NCBI GenBank assembly: GCA_022385805.1
Contig: MU277695.1
Span: 230,981 to 294,980 of the forward strand
Origin: Pilatotrama ljubarskyi
Lineage: Eukaryota; Basidiomycota; Agaricomycetes; Polyporales; Polyporaceae
Reading direction: 5' to 3'
DNA: 64,000 nucleotides
Positions 45,152-57,284 of the stretch are shown one piece after another (the first letter of the stretch is position 1; each line of letters begins with the position of its first letter). A program made the position numbers and the translations under genes. The notes beneath the pieces are model-generated. The model worked only from the letters and a program-made list of their open reading frames with translations. It was not told where the DNA came from and ran no database searches.

Positions 45152-46054
45152 ATGAGGAAGACGTCCTACGTCGTCGCGTTCTTCGCCGTCGTGGCGACCA
45201 TGGTTCTGGTGAGTACGCGCGCAGTACTGTACATGCTCGGACGACGGGTATGCCAACACTGAGTTCAACGACCCCTACAGAACATCTACTCCGTACAGCG
45301 CCCCGATTGGTCTGTCTCCCCGCCCTGACCTCCAAGGGTGATGTGCTTATACCGCTCGCCCATCCCAGGCTCGTCGTGCACGGCGAAGACATCATCCACA
45401 AGTCCGTCGTCGTCTCCTACGGCCTCAGCCAGCGCTGCGAGCTCAAGGTCATCGAGGTGCCTTCCGGGGACGGCGGCCACCTCACCTACACCAACTACGA
45501 CTGCCGCCCGTTCCCGATGCGCGTCACGGACGGGTGCGAGAAGGAGAACAGGCGGTTCTGCATGGTCTGGGGCACGGCGAGCTACTTTGGGTCCCTGGGC
45601 ATCGGGTTCGCCGCCGTGGCGTGTCTGGCGATACTGTTCGGGGTGTCGACGCATTCGAGGCGGCGGCGGATCTGGAAGTCGGTGTCGGTGTTGGTGGCGT
45701 TGCACGGTATGTCCTCCCTCCCTTCACATCAGAGCAATAGAGTATAACACTGAGCTACGTCGCTCGTACGCGCAGTGCTGTGTCAGATCATCGTCTTCGC
45801 CATCGTTACTGACCTTTATCGCACGGACGCGTTCCCATCCTTTGAGCGCGCTCGCCCTGGTATACATCGTTCACCATGCTGAATCGAAGTCCCACTGATC
45901 TGCGTCCATAGGCATCGCATACGTCCTCAATACCCTCTCCTGGGTCTTTGGGATCCTCGTCACAGCCGGCGTCGTGACCACCGGCATATCCGCCAACAAG
46001 GGCCACCGCTGGGCCGCTGGTAACCGCGCTTACCGCGCCATCCCTAGTGACTGA
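45152..46054 (+). CDS. four-TM membrane protein with Cys-containing loop, unidentified
   Basis: Five exons of a small membrane protein are supported by clean in-frame joins. The start MRKTSYVVAFFAVVATMVL is TM1. A loop begins NIYSVQRPDWLVVHGE and carries cysteines at SQRCELK, YDCRPFP, DGCEK and RFCMVW. TM2 is GSLGIGFAAVACLAILFG, followed by a basic stretch (SRRRRIWK). TM3 is VSVLVALHVLCQIIVFAIV and TM4 is LSWVFGILVTAGVVTTGI. The tail ends AYRAIPSD. The layout (short N-tail, large Cys loop between TM1 and TM2, three further helices) resembles the claudin/Sur7/PalI class of fungal proteins, but no signature fixes the family. Expected location is the plasma membrane or endosome. Confidence 0.7.
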
Positions 46055-46292
46055 GCACAGGAAGGACAGGATCGGACGGAAAATCAGTTACTGGTCGATA
46101 CCACACCATAGACGATGTCGCGCACAGCGATGCTCGGTCATATATACTTTCTCTTCCCTGTTCAGCTCGCTTAACGATCCGCTTTGTGTACTACCAGGAC
46201 TCGTTCTGTTCATTATGCACATAATACCAATCATTCAGATCGACATTCAGATCGAAGCAAACGCCTGTAAGCGTCCAAGCAAGCACCAACGT

Positions 46293-48360
46293 TCAGTACT
46301 CGTCGTCCGGATAGTCCACCTGGTCGTACAGCCTCAGCGTCTCGTTCCAGTCCCGCTTCCTCCGCCTCCGCACCGAAAAGTACTTTGCCTTGCTCGCCCA
46401 CCGCCCGCGCACGCGCCCCTTCTCCACCCCGCCCGTCTCCGCAAAGTACTTTTCGGGCTCCTCCGGCAAGCCAAGCGTGCGCACCGCGAGGCCCATGACG
46501 CGCTGATGGAGCTCCTCGCGCTTCGCCCGCATCGCCCGCAGCGCGGGCTTCCCGATCCACAGGAGGCGCACGAGCGAGACGAACGCGCGGAACGCCGACA
46601 CCGCGTCCTCCATCCAGCGCAGGCTCATCCACATCGCCGCGGGGACGAGGACGGCGGTGAGCAGCGCCACGGGGAGGGTGAGGACGAGGGAGAAGAGGTA
46701 GACGCAGACCCAGGAGAGGAGCCCGTAGGTGAGCTTGTACTGCGCGATCTCGTCGTAGGTGTCCCACACGGGGCCGGTGCGCTTGAACTGGTGCACGGCG
46801 ATGAAGGTGGTGAGGAGGATGGGGAGCCAGAGGAGCAGCCCGGGGAGGGAGAGCGTGAAGAGGAAGAGCGACCAGACGAGCCGCACGAGGATCCGGTAGA
46901 GGATGACCGGCCGTGGGAGCGGGCGGCGGATGCGGTCGTCCTTGATGCCCCAGCGCGAGAGCTGGTCTTGGTATTCCTGGACACTGCTCGTCAGCCTGCT
47001 AACGCCCGTGACCATGAATCAAGCGAAGCGGGGATGACCTTCAACTCGTTACCGAGCTGCACGATATTCCTGTCTTCGCGCAGGATCTGTTCGGGAGAGG
47101 GCGCAGCTTCGCCGTCGCTGGCGGCTTCTGTCCGCGGGGATTCTGCCAATTTGAACGCTTCGAGGAACGTCCTGACGACGCGGACGTAGTCGCCGAGGCT
47201 CATCGTCGTGCCCAGCGGGGCGTATATCCGCGCGGCCAGCTTCGCGATGCGGATGAGCCGCCAGGAGGGCGCGTCGAGCGTGCCTGAGCTGATTTGCTGT
47301 TGCAGCTTCGCTGTGAGCTGGCGTATCGCCTCGTAATTGACTGGTGCTAAGAGTTCTGGGTTGTCCTGCGCATCGTATTAGCATGCATGGAAGGGACGAG
47401 TTGACAGTGTACCTTCGGCGTGAACTTCATCGGTGGATGGAACGTTACGAGCACGTCCGAACGGAAATGCTGCCGGTGCCTGCAAGGACGAACTCACGAG
47501 CTGTCCGACACGCCCCACTGAGCAAGACGTACATGTAAGTGATAGAGCACGTCAAGACATCGATTTCGAAGTCCGGGTTGTGTCGGTTGCGCGAAAGCAC
47601 ATCTGACACTAGTCTAGCGACTGTGCTTTTACGCCTTAACGCGCCGCAATGAGTTACTGAGGTACAGACGAACCTCCGGTCTTCAGGGGTGCGATGGTAG
47701 GGTGATACCTGCTCATCCCCTCGGGAAACAGGCATACCGCATCGCCAAGCTCAAGGGCCTATCAGCGATGTCAGCTGCAATTTCGAGCTCCCAGCGGACA
47801 AGCTCAACCTCCTTGAGATACTGCATAGCGTCGGAGTTGTCCACTGCGGAGTCGCCATAGTCCCTGCGTCTCTTGATGGGGACTGTACCGGCGGACTCGA
47901 TCAGCCAGCTCGTGAACGTCTTCTTGCCGAACTGCGTCGCCTTTGCGGTCAACCTGAGGAGGTTCCGCTTCTGCTCCGAGACGCGTCAGAGTATCCGCGG
48001 TCGACCACCGTCTGAGGCCGTCGTACCTTCGAGGGTATGGATGTGACCAGAAGGCTGCGCATCTCGCCGCAGTCAGGGCACACGACAAACGTACTACTCA
48101 CGAGAAGCACTCACAGGGCATCGGTGAGAGAGTTGCTGTGGTTCGCACAGACGATGCTAGTACGCCGCGGGACGTCTCGGACTCGGACACTAAGAACACA
48201 CGCGCCGAGAATAGCGGCACTTACCACGGGGTGCCCCTCGGCGGAATGAGGCCGACGTTCTCGACGACGATGGTGCCGTAGAAAATCTTGAGGACAAACT
48301 TAAAGAGGAGACTGTGCGTGCGCGCCTTCAGTTCCTCCGAGACGGTTCGCGACGTACACG
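46293..48360 (-). CDS. glycerol-3-phosphate acyltransferase (Gpt2/Sct1 type), copy 2
   Basis: This is a second glycerolipid acyltransferase. The first supported exon reads TVSEELKARTHSLLFKFVLK, then TIVVENVGLIPPRGTP and motif I IVCANHSNSLTDAL. Next come TQFGKKTFTSWLIESAGTVP, IKRRRDYGD and LGDAVCLFPEGMSR (motif III), and a DVLTCSITYMHRNLFRSDVL segment (motif IV). The C-terminal half has several TM segments (LVWSLFLFTLSLPGLLLWLPI, YLFSLVLTLPVALLTAVLV). It ends QVDYPDDEY before the stop at 46293. It differs from copy 1 in motif I and in having longer TM arms, so it is an old paralog, not a recent duplicate. The 5' end is unresolved: the exon beginning near 48360 contains no ATG, so at least one short upstream exon is missing from this call. 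Confidence 0.8.
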
Positions 48361-48739
48361 CTGCTCATTACCGAATGAATAGGTACGACCATGGCGTCGC
48401 GGTGCCCCTCGGCGCAGGCATCGGCCCCCGCGGAGTCCGTGTAAGTCAAGAAAAGCAGGGAGATTGTTGCCGACGACGCTCTCTGGCAGAGGCTGCGAGC
48501 TGCTCCGCCAACGCCGCTGGTGGTCTTCGAATGACCGTGACGTGCATGCAGCATTCCGCACTGCGGCAGTCTGCGCACACAGGCGCCCATACATAATACA
48601 GAAGTAGCAGGTCACGTGCTAAGGATTCAGCGTGCCTCCTGCGCGCTGCGTAGTTTTTCCTCACCGAGACCGACGTCCCCGCTCATCGTCGAAAACAGCG
48701 GCGGCGACCTCCTGACGACTCCTGGAATACTCGGTCACC
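48361..48739. promoter_or_regulatory. divergent region between acyltransferase copy 2 and RRP12
   Basis: This 379-bp region lies upstream of both genes. The missing first exon(s) of the acyltransferase should lie here on the minus strand. I could not fix the start with confidence. Confidence 0.4.
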
Positions 48740-51700
48740 ATGGCCGACAACGTCGAGTCGGTTCTCTCCAAAATCCGCCCGCACACTTCCTCGTCTCTTG
48801 CGCACCAAAAGGCTCCTGCTACCCTCCTCCGGGCGATCGAGGCTACCTTCCGCGAGCAAAACACTGAGCCCTCTGCGACTGCGTACTTTGCCGCTCTCCT
48901 CACTACTCTCGATGGCGCACTCCAGTCCTCCAGGGCGTCGGGCCCTGCGATGGGCGAGGGCGACGTGATACCCGCCGTGCTCTATCTCCTCGCTGCAGTC
49001 GCTCCGTATGTTCCCCATCCAGTGATCCGCTCGAACCTCACTACCATCCTCTCCTTGACGTCGCCGCTCTTCCCTACTTTGACTCCCCATGCTCCGCCTC
49101 TACGCTCTCAGATCACTCTCTACGGCGCCGTTCTGCAGGCTCTTGATCGTTCCCATTTGGATACTCAGGGCCTCCGACAGGCATTCATGACCATCCTCCA
49201 ACTCACTCTTGACCCCCGACCAAAGGTGAGGAAGAGAGCGGCGGAGGTTGTCAAGGAGGTCCTATCAGCGCCTCCGCTCCCGCTGGCCAAGCATCCGTAT
49301 GCCGACAAAGTGGCAGAGTGGGTCAAGGCTGCACTTGCTGAGATCAGCTCAGGCGGGCTACCCAAGTTCAAGGGCAAGAAGGCGGACACGGAGGGCTCCG
49401 AGGCTGCCATCCACTTGCTTGCATTCCTCCGCCCCGTGCTCCCTACGTTGCCTGCCGAGGTGAGTCTTGTTATCAACTAGCCCGATCGTTGGGATGCCAT
49501 GCTCACTATACGCAGTCTCTCTCCTCGGTCACGTCTTCTCTGCTCCTCCTGCCTCGGCTGGGGAACCCATACCTGTCGCAATCAGCCTATTCTATCCTTT
49601 CCGATCTCCTTACACTCTCGCTGGATGATCCCACCGTCGACCTCCAGTCGCACATGTCTGAGCTGCTGAAGGTCATCCTCTCCAGTCCCCCGATTAAGAG
49701 CGACGCGGCTCTGAACGCGGCATGGGCGACCGTACTCGGGAACACCATGCTTGCCTACCACCATGCTAACCCGGACGAGTGCGCATCCCAACTCACTAAG
49801 GTCTGGAAGGCGCTCTGGAGCTTGCTCGAGTCCTCCGATGCAGCTACGCGGAAGGCCGCCGCCCAAGCGCTGTCCACCCTCTGTCACTGCTTCACACCCA
49901 CGACGATCAAAGCCGCAGTAAAGGAGAGGGAATCTGAGGACCCCAAGTCGCCAATCCGCAAGATCATCGTGCAGACTACCGGAGCTCTGGACTCCCTCGC
50001 GTATGCTCGCGCGATCCCGGAAGTCCTATCTGTGATCTCATCCCTCATAGAGAGCCTGCGCTTCCGCAACGGTTCAAGAAAGAACACGACAGCTGCGGAG
50101 CAGCTCCTTCTGCCTCTCATCAAGAAGATTGCGGACCTCAGGGTGCAGAAGACGTTCGAGCACAAGGAGGCCGCGGACGCGACTCTAGGCACTGCCATGC
50201 GGATATTGGGTCCGGAGGTTATGCTCCGAGCTCTACCTCTGAATCTGGAAACAGTTGACAGGTGAGGATAGCAGCATTCTCACCTCCGAGTCGTGTGCTG
50301 ACATTGATGTAGGCAAGCCGGTCGCGAGCCGCGCGCCTTCCTTCTGCCCCTCCTTGCGCAGCCTCATCCGTCACCGCTCGGACACTTCGTGTCCTACTTT
50401 GTACCTCTGACGGAACGCATGTTCGATCTCCAGACGACGGCGGAATCGGAAGGACGCCAGTCCGAGGCGAAGGTCTGGAGTGTGCTCGTCGAGCAAATCT
50501 GGATGGGCCTCCCTGGCTACTGCTGGGGCACCGTCGACCTCAAGCAGGCAAGTCTTCGTTCTCCTCCAGCTCTACGGTGCCAAGCTGAAACTTCACTTTA
50601 CAGTCCCTCACTCCACAGTTCTCCCAGCTCCTCTCCCAGCTCCTGTACAACCAGCCGGACCTCCGTGCCCCCGTCCTGCGCGCATTGAAGATCATGGTTG
50701 ACTCCAACGTTGCTCTCGCCAGTGGCGATGCCGACAAGATTGCGAAGCTTCCTGAGACAGTGCGCGCAGATGCGATCTCCGAAGAAGAAGCGCAGGCGAA
50801 CCTTGCCTTCCTGCGAACTCAGGCCGAGAGCTGGCTCGCCGTTCTGTTCAACGTGTTCGGTAGCGTTGGGAGGGACAACCAAGGCATGGTCGGCGACGTG
50901 ATCAGCGCGTGGATCGCGATCGCGGATCCGAAGGTAATGAAGCCGCACTCATCTTTCAGACGCGATGCTCAATACGTTTGTTTTGCAGGAGGTCACGCAG
51001 GCCTACCACAAGTTAGTCGCTCTATTCAAGCAACACCTTGGCAAGGTTCAGAATGCGCCGGCCCCAGCACCAAACAAGCCATCCGACTCTATGACCGTCG
51101 TCACGCAAGATCTGCTCCTCCTCATCCTCCCGCACCTATCCTCCGAGGATGCCACCGCCCTCCTCAATCTGTACCTCACCACGGAGGTCCTCGAGAGCAA
51201 GGACAACGGTGTACAGAAGCGTGGATACAAGACTCTCGCGCGTCTCGTCGAGAGCGGGAAGGTCCAGATCGACGCCGCGGCGGTCTTCAAGACTCTCGAA
51301 GGCTTGGTCGACGGCCTTGCCGCTGCAGCGAAGAAGGATAGGTTCCACCTGCTCACTGCGGTCGTTCAGCGCATCCCCCCTGAGTCGTTGCATCTCATCC
51401 CGTCAATCATCCCCGAGGCTGTCCTTGGTACGAAGGAGCCGTCTGAGAAGGCGCGCAATGCCGCGTTCGATCTCATCGTGGCCATGGGTAAGAAGATGGA
51501 CGCAGGTGGTGTCGTGAAGCGTAACATGGTAGAAGGGATGGACGAAGAAGGCGCCGGAGAAGGTATGGTGTTTGAGGTAGGATCGGCCATAACATGACTA
51601 ACCTGGCCTTCCACAGCGACTGCGAACATCGAGGAGTACATGACGATGATTGCAGGTGGTCTGGCGGGTGCCACGCCTCACATGATCAGTGCAACCGTTA

Positions 51701-52997
51701 CCGCGATCTCTCGCCTCGTCTTCGAGTTCAGAGGTGTGCTCACGCGCCTACCTCTACTTCGGGAAATTCGCTAACAGTCTCAAAGACTCCATCTCCTCCC
51801 AGATGCAGTCGGAGATCTTCACTACCCTGCTTGTCTTCCTCGGCTCTGCAAACCGCGAGATCGTCAAGTCCGTCCTCGGCTTCATCAAGCTCGCCATCCA
51901 CACCCTTCCCCCAGATCTTCTGCGGCCTCACCTCAAAGACCTCGTCCCTGCACTCCTGAGGTGGTCGCACGATCACAAGAACCACTTCAAGGCGAAGGTC
52001 CGGCACATCTTCGAGCGCATGATCAGGCGCTTCGGTTGGGAGGATGTGTATGCGTGCGCACAGGAGGAGGAAGCGCGGAAAGTGCTCGTGAACATCAAGA
52101 AACGGAAGGATAGGGCGAAGCGCAAAAGGGCAAATGCGCCGGAGGACGATGACGACGTAAGCACCGGATATACGACGGGTACACAGTAGAGACTGACCCA
52201 CGGCTGTAGGTTCTGAAGGCCAAGCCAGTTGTTGGCGACGCGTTCGAGGATGTCCTCTACGGCAGCGAGAGCGAGTTGGACGATAGCGACGACGAGGACG
52301 CGCCCGCACAGAACACTGCCAACAAGCGGAAGGGCAAGGACGCCGGTGCCCGACTACGTGTCGACGACGACGAGCCCATGGATTTGCTCTCAGGAGCGGC
52401 TTCTCGAGTGACCAGTAAGTCATAAGCTTTCCCCGTTTGTGTATAAGAAATCACTGACGCATGCCTATGCCTCTAGCCACCAACGCTGGCAAGCGCAAGA
52501 AGCCTGGCCAGGATGCGGCTCGCTTCAAGATGGATGAGGACACGGGTAAGATGGTGATCGACGAGGAGTCAGACGAGGACGCGGATGCCGGCGGAGCAGC
52601 AGACAACGTCGCAGGTGACGCGTACCGTGAGAGCTTGACGTCCGTCGACGGCTTCACACGGGGGCCGAATGGGAAGATCAAATTCAACAAGGACACGAAG
52701 AAGCGGCGGAGAGATGCCGAGGCTGACGAGGACGTCGAGATGGCAGAGGGCGAGGCCGGCCAAAAGCCTGGGAAGAAGAGCAAGAAGAAGGCTGAACCCA
52801 AGTTCGGGCAGGAGTTCAAGGCGAAGGTGAGTTGCAGTGAAGATTGTCGTATGACTCCCTTTGCTGATGGTAGACAACAGAAAGCAGGAGGAGACGTCAA
52901 AAAGTACGGCATGGACCCGTATGCCTACATGCCGCTTTCGCAGGCAGCGAAGAAACAAAACCGGGGCGCCCGGATCGGCATTGCGGGCAAGCGGTGA
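48740..52997 (+). CDS. RRP12: ribosomal RNA processing protein Rrp12
   Basis: Rrp12 is a HEAT-repeat nucleolar protein needed for 40S and 60S pre-ribosome maturation and export. The start MADNVESVLSKIRPHTSSSL has an ACC context. Helical repeats with conserved Rrp12/NUC173 features follow, such as LRQAFMTILQLTLDPRPKVRKRA, SQLTKVWKALWSLL and FMTNLAFHSDCE-region joins. The domain DLLRPHLKDLVPALLRWSHD, then FKAKVRHIFERMIRRFGWEDVY, is characteristic. The acidic and basic C-terminus includes KRKDRAKRKR, DEDVEMAEGEAG and KKSKKKAEPKFG, and it ends KKYGMDPYAYMPLSQAAKK and GIAGKR. The protein is about 1,250 residues with roughly nine short introns. It is upstream of, and co-oriented with, the FAD monooxygenase gene. 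Confidence 0.92.
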
Positions 52998-53278
52998 CCG
53001 TTGTAGTCGCACTCTATATCTGTACGCCATACATTCTCAATAGATTCTGGATCGATGTTCCTGGGTTATCGCGTGTGAACCTGCAGGTGTGGACAAGGTG
53101 TGGATGCATCGTGAGACAGCGGGAGAGCTTGTTCAAGTCCAGCATGGCTAGCAGAAGTCCTGGAGCTTGTATACTTGGGGCTTATTGGGAAGCAGACGGG
53201 AACTCAATGTCACAGGAAGGCCATAAGAATAGCGAAGTCCAGGGTACGGGTCCCGTCCCGGCTCTCTCGCAGCGTCCG

Positions 53279-55048
53279 ATGAACTACCACAAGTTCCGCG
53301 TCGCCATTTGGTAGAGTCATCCTCTCCATCCTAACCAGTTCTACAGCATTGACCATCTACCAGTGGAGGAGGTATCGGTGGTCTGACCCTAGCCGTCGCC
53401 CTCTCACAATACCGGAACATCCGCGTCGATGTTTACGAGGCAGCAGAGCAATTCACAGAGATTGGAGCAGGTGTCATGATATGGGAGCGGACCTGGGAGA
53501 TTCTGTCGCTCCTCGGAATGGCGCAGGATTTCTCTCGTATCGCGCATGCGCCTCCAAACCGTTCTCTCGGTGTGGATCGCTCCCCTAGTAGGCATGGCGT
53601 GGCGTGTTTCCTGACTAACTTCTCTAGGTGTCGGCTTCGACTACCGGAAGTCCGATCAACCACAGGAGGGTTCTCGCTTCTACCTCTTCCAAGTGCCATG
53701 TAAGGGATACATGTTGCTTACCTCGTGCCTCTGTTGCTGACTAGTCCACTAGATGGCTGTATCCGCTTTCATCGGGCGCAGTTCCTCGATGTGCTGGTGG
53801 ACCACCTACCAGATGGCGTCGCGCATTTCGGCAAACGCTTGGCTACTTATGACACTATCGACCGCGGCTTGACGGAACCCGAGCTGGAATTACATTTCTC
53901 AGACGGCTCTGTTGCAAGATGCGATCTGCTCGTCGGCTGTGACGGAATCAAGTCAGTCGTGCGCAAGCAGATGCTGGAGGATCACGTCCATGTTCACCGT
54001 GGCGACCCGCGTCTCTTGGACCACATCGAGCCTGTATGGAGCGGGTCGATCGCGTACCGAGGACTCATACCTGTCGACAGTCTCGTCGGACCGAAAAGGG
54101 AGCATCGCACTATCCAAACCCCTATGATGGTAAGCGATCTGTTGGCGGGGATACCGTACGAGCTGACAAGGCAATTCACAAGTACTGCGGGAAGAGCAAG
54201 GTAGGCCTTCCTGAGGTTATCTCATACATACGCTCAGAGTCGCCCGTTCTCTTTTGCAGCATGTTGTCAGCTACTCAGTATCAAGAGGCTCCATCGTGAA
54301 CGTCGTCGCGATGGCCTCCCAGCCGCACATGTACGGCACTGCTTACCCCGGACCATGGGTCACCACTTGCTCCCGAGAGGAAGTGCTGGGGTGCTTCTCC
54401 GGCTGGGAGCCTGAGGTTGAAGAACTTCTCAAGGTCAGCTGTCATAGCATACCGAGAAGAAAATGGTGAGGGCCTCAGCACTTACCCTGCACACAGTGTA
54501 TCGAGAGGCCGACAAAGTGGGCGATTCATGAGCTGAAGCCCTTGCCGTTCTACTCTCAAGATCGAGTCGTACTTCTAGGCGATGCGGTGAGCGCGATATT
54601 GAAGGGCGCTCAATGTTCTATCGCATAGGCTCACGCGTGTTCGACCTGTAGGCTCATGCTATGACCCCTCACCAAGGTGCCGGGGCAGGACAAGCGATAG
54701 AGGTACCTCCTGGTTGCACCGGCACATATTCAGGTGCTGATGATTTTACCCTAGGACGCGTTCATTCTTGCCGAGCTCCTCGGCCACCCTCGTGCAACAC
54801 TCTCAACACTTCGTCAAGCGCTCTTAACCTATGAAAGCGTTCGGTTGCCCATGGCAAACCATGTGTTGAAGGGCTCAAGAGAATCTGGGGATATGTACGA
54901 GTTTAATGGGCGTCTAGGGGACGATCTGCCGCGCTTAGGCCCGCAGATTGGCAGACAGTGGAATTGGCTCTGGGAGACAACACCTCGGGGAGAGCGGGAG
55001 AAGGCGTTCCGGCTGCTTCTGCAGAACTTGGCTCCTGCTAGACTGTAG
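53279..55048 (+). CDS. FAD-dependent aromatic monooxygenase (salicylate hydroxylase-like)
   Basis: This is a class A flavoprotein hydroxylase, NAD(P)H dependent, of about 430 residues. MNYHKFRVAI joins after intron 1 to CGGGIGGLTLAVALSQ, the FAD-binding GxGxxG fold. VDVYEAAEQFTEIGAGVMIW, the middle motif VARCDLLVGCDGIKSVVR (DG motif) and VVLLGDAAHAMTPHQGAGAG (GD motif) follow. The C-terminus ends LLQNLAPARL. There are about seven introns. Possible earlier ATGs lie in the same open frame (53204), so the start is tentative. Substrate is unknown; relatives act on salicylate or other phenolics. There is no neighbouring P450, dioxygenase or regulator to suggest a catabolic cluster. Confidence 0.85.
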
Positions 55049-55178
55049 AGCGCGCAAGCATGGAGAAGCAGTGCGCCCGAACAGCGTAGAGAAATCATGT
55101 AAGGCCTGAAGCTGGCGAGTTGTGCGTGCACAATGTAATCAAATCTGCATTTATTCCAGCTTTGTTGATACTTCATGC

Positions 55179-56335
55179 TTACTGCTTCAGCTTCTCCACT
55201 AGCTCGGGCACCGCCTGGTACAAGTCGGCAACAAGGCCGACATCCGCGACTTGGAAGATAGGAGCCTCAGGATCCTACGCAGCAACGACGTGTCAGGGCT
55301 CAGCGAAGTTCGAGAAGTAGATGCACTGACCTTGTTAATCGCGACGATGAGCTTGGAATCCTTCATGCCAGCCAAATGCTGGATGGCGCCGGAGATACCG
55401 ATGGCCATGTACAACTCGGGCGCAACAACCTTGCCGGTCTGACCGACCTGCAAGGAGTTATCCGCATAGCCAGCATCCACAGCTGCACGCGAGGCACCAA
55501 TTGCTGCACCAAGGGCGTCTGCGAGGGGCTCAAGCGTAGCCTTGAACGTCTCCGCGTTCTTCAACGCACGGCCTCCGGATACAACACGGCTTGCAGAGCC
55601 GAGGTCAGGCCGGTCCGACTTCGTGAGGTCGGTGCGGACGTGCTGCGTGGGCGGGTTCGGCACCTCAACCGGGTCGATAGCTTTCTCCTCGGCCTGGGCG
55701 CTCTCGTCCACAGCGGACGCCTTGAAAGCGGTCGACCGGACGGTGAAGAACTTCACCCGAAGGGATGAAGGAGCGCGTACAGTGGCAATGGCATTGCCAG
55801 CGTAGATAGGACGCGTGAACGTAGTCGCGTTAGACGAGCGGTCGTGCTCCAGGGAGGTGATGTCGGACACCGCGGGGAGATCAAGCCGTGCGGCCACTCG
55901 GGGAAGGATGGACTTCGCGGAAGAAGAATGAGCGGACACCACATGCGTGTAAGGAGAGTTGTCCGAAAGGAGCTTCTCCAACAATGGGGAGACGATCTCC
56001 GGGATTGAGTGGGCATAGTGTTGGGACGAGGAGTGCAGGACGCTCGTCAGGCCCTTGAGCCTGGCTTGAATGCGTCAGAACGGCCCGTAGCGCGTGCGAA
56101 TGCGCTGCACTCACTTCTTCGCCTTGTCTACGACGTTCTTGACTTCATCTGGTGCACCGATAATAAGGCCAGTAACCTGGCCCCCCAGCTGCTGGGCAGC
56201 TGTGAGGGCCGAGAGAGACCCCGAGTCGATGACTCCCGCACGATGTTCGAGGAGGACGAGCGCATGAGGTCCTGCGGCGGTGGCATATCGCCTGCTGAGC
56301 TGGTGTGCGTTGAAGATTGGCCGTAGGCGGAGCAT
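55179..56335 (-). CDS. ETFA: electron transfer flavoprotein alpha subunit
   Basis: This is the mitochondrial matrix ETF alpha subunit (AIM45 in yeast), which passes electrons from acyl-CoA dehydrogenases to ETF-QO. The start [20 protein letters not shown] is a basic, Ser/Arg-rich presequence, so 56335 is preferred to the longer open frame. The N-domain begins [20 protein letters not shown]. The FAD-binding domain contains [52 protein letters not shown] and [20 protein letters not shown]. The last exon reads [19 protein letters not shown] and ends VEKLKQ. Three exons have clean joins. The gene is convergent with the monooxygenase gene, with 130 bp between stops. Confidence 0.95.
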
Positions 56336-56624
56336 GGTGTCGACGTCCTCGTTGTCGTCGTGGATGTCGTCGAAGAGGGGGGAGTGGACGTCGAGCGCGA
56401 GCTTTCCCCGCATCCGCCGCTAGTGCCGGTCCTGTTCACGTGTTCCGGCCGGCGCTTCCGCTTGTGGCGCCAATACTGGGCGCCTCCGAGTGCCGGCTAA
56501 GTTCGAGCAAGCTTGTCGAGTAGGCAGGCCTTTTTAACAGCGACCTAGACATCCGCCAATAAGCTGCTTGACCACTCACGGTGTCGTTAATGTATTGTCT
56601 GATAAAGTGCAAGAAGCGCCGTCG
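56336..56624. promoter_or_regulatory. upstream region of ETFA
   Basis: This 289-bp region lies between the ETFA start and a possible small plus-strand ORF. No specific site was identified. Confidence 0.35.
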
Positions 56625-57071
56625 ATGGCTTTTCTTACGAGTATTATCGTCCGCGACTCGGTCGCTGCAGCCATCTTGACTCTCGCGAAATCCATTATCG
56701 GTCAGTGCTTTCTTTTGAACTTATCTAAACGTATATGTGAGCTGAAGAGGATGCCTTCTGGATCTCCAGAGCCATAGACATGGATGAGAAGTGTCTGGAA
56801 GCTCGCATGCTCCCTCAGCGTCCCGTGTCCCAGGCCGGGTGTGCTGCGGTAGCACGGCCTCGCGACCGATGTCTCTTTCTCAAAAAGGAAGACAGTAACC
56901 AGTCTCTGGAGCCTACCCGTCGGCGGGATCCTCAAGCTCTTCAGCGACTCTGGGATAGGCGTACCAACTATTCTGAACTACCCATACGACCAGCTGCAGC
57001 CGATTGTGTCAAGACGTGTGGCCTCTCGCAGCTCAAGACGTTTGGCTCTGCGGCCTCCTAACGCCTCATAG
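56625..57071 (+). CDS. possible spliced small hydrophobic ORF, unidentified
   Basis: An ATG at 56625 begins MAFLTSIIVRDSVAAAILTL and reaches a GGTCAGT donor after AKSII. A far acceptor before TAACCAGTC joins in frame to VTSLWSLPVGGILKLFSDSG, then IGVPTILNYPYDQLQP, and a basic tail ends RPPNAS before TAG at 57069-57071. The frame agreement and hydrophobic composition suggest a real coding gene, but the intron would be about 190 nt, longer than usual, and may contain another exon. I do not recognise the family. A chance alignment of frames is possible. Confidence 0.3.
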
Positions 57072-57284
57072 TAATTTCCGGCTCTTCTGCCAGCAAGGCA
57101 GGCTGCAAGTTTGCAGCGTGTCCGAGACTTCGAACACGCCCTTTCCCATATAGGGACGCGCACCACTCCCGTCCCTGGCTTCTGCGGCTCCTCGTTCACA
57201 ATCTTCTAGCGCTCTGATGCCATACAAATACCCTCCCTTCCATGCCCCGCATCAGCTCTCCACCCCTTGCATGCTGCTATCGCA

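Noticed and set aside
46047..47189. 380-codon plus-strand frame rich in His/Arg/Glu
   Set aside because: It is antisense to the acyltransferase copy 2 C-terminal exon, which has clear TM segments and motifs.
53279..56335. Secondary-metabolite or aromatic catabolism cluster around the FAD monooxygenase
   Set aside because: The neighbours are RRP12 and ETFA, both housekeeping genes; no synthase, P450, transporter or cluster regulator is adjacent.
55179..56413. Starting ETFA at 56413
   Set aside because: The extra residues are acidic and unlike a mitochondrial presequence; the downstream Met at 56335 begins a basic one.
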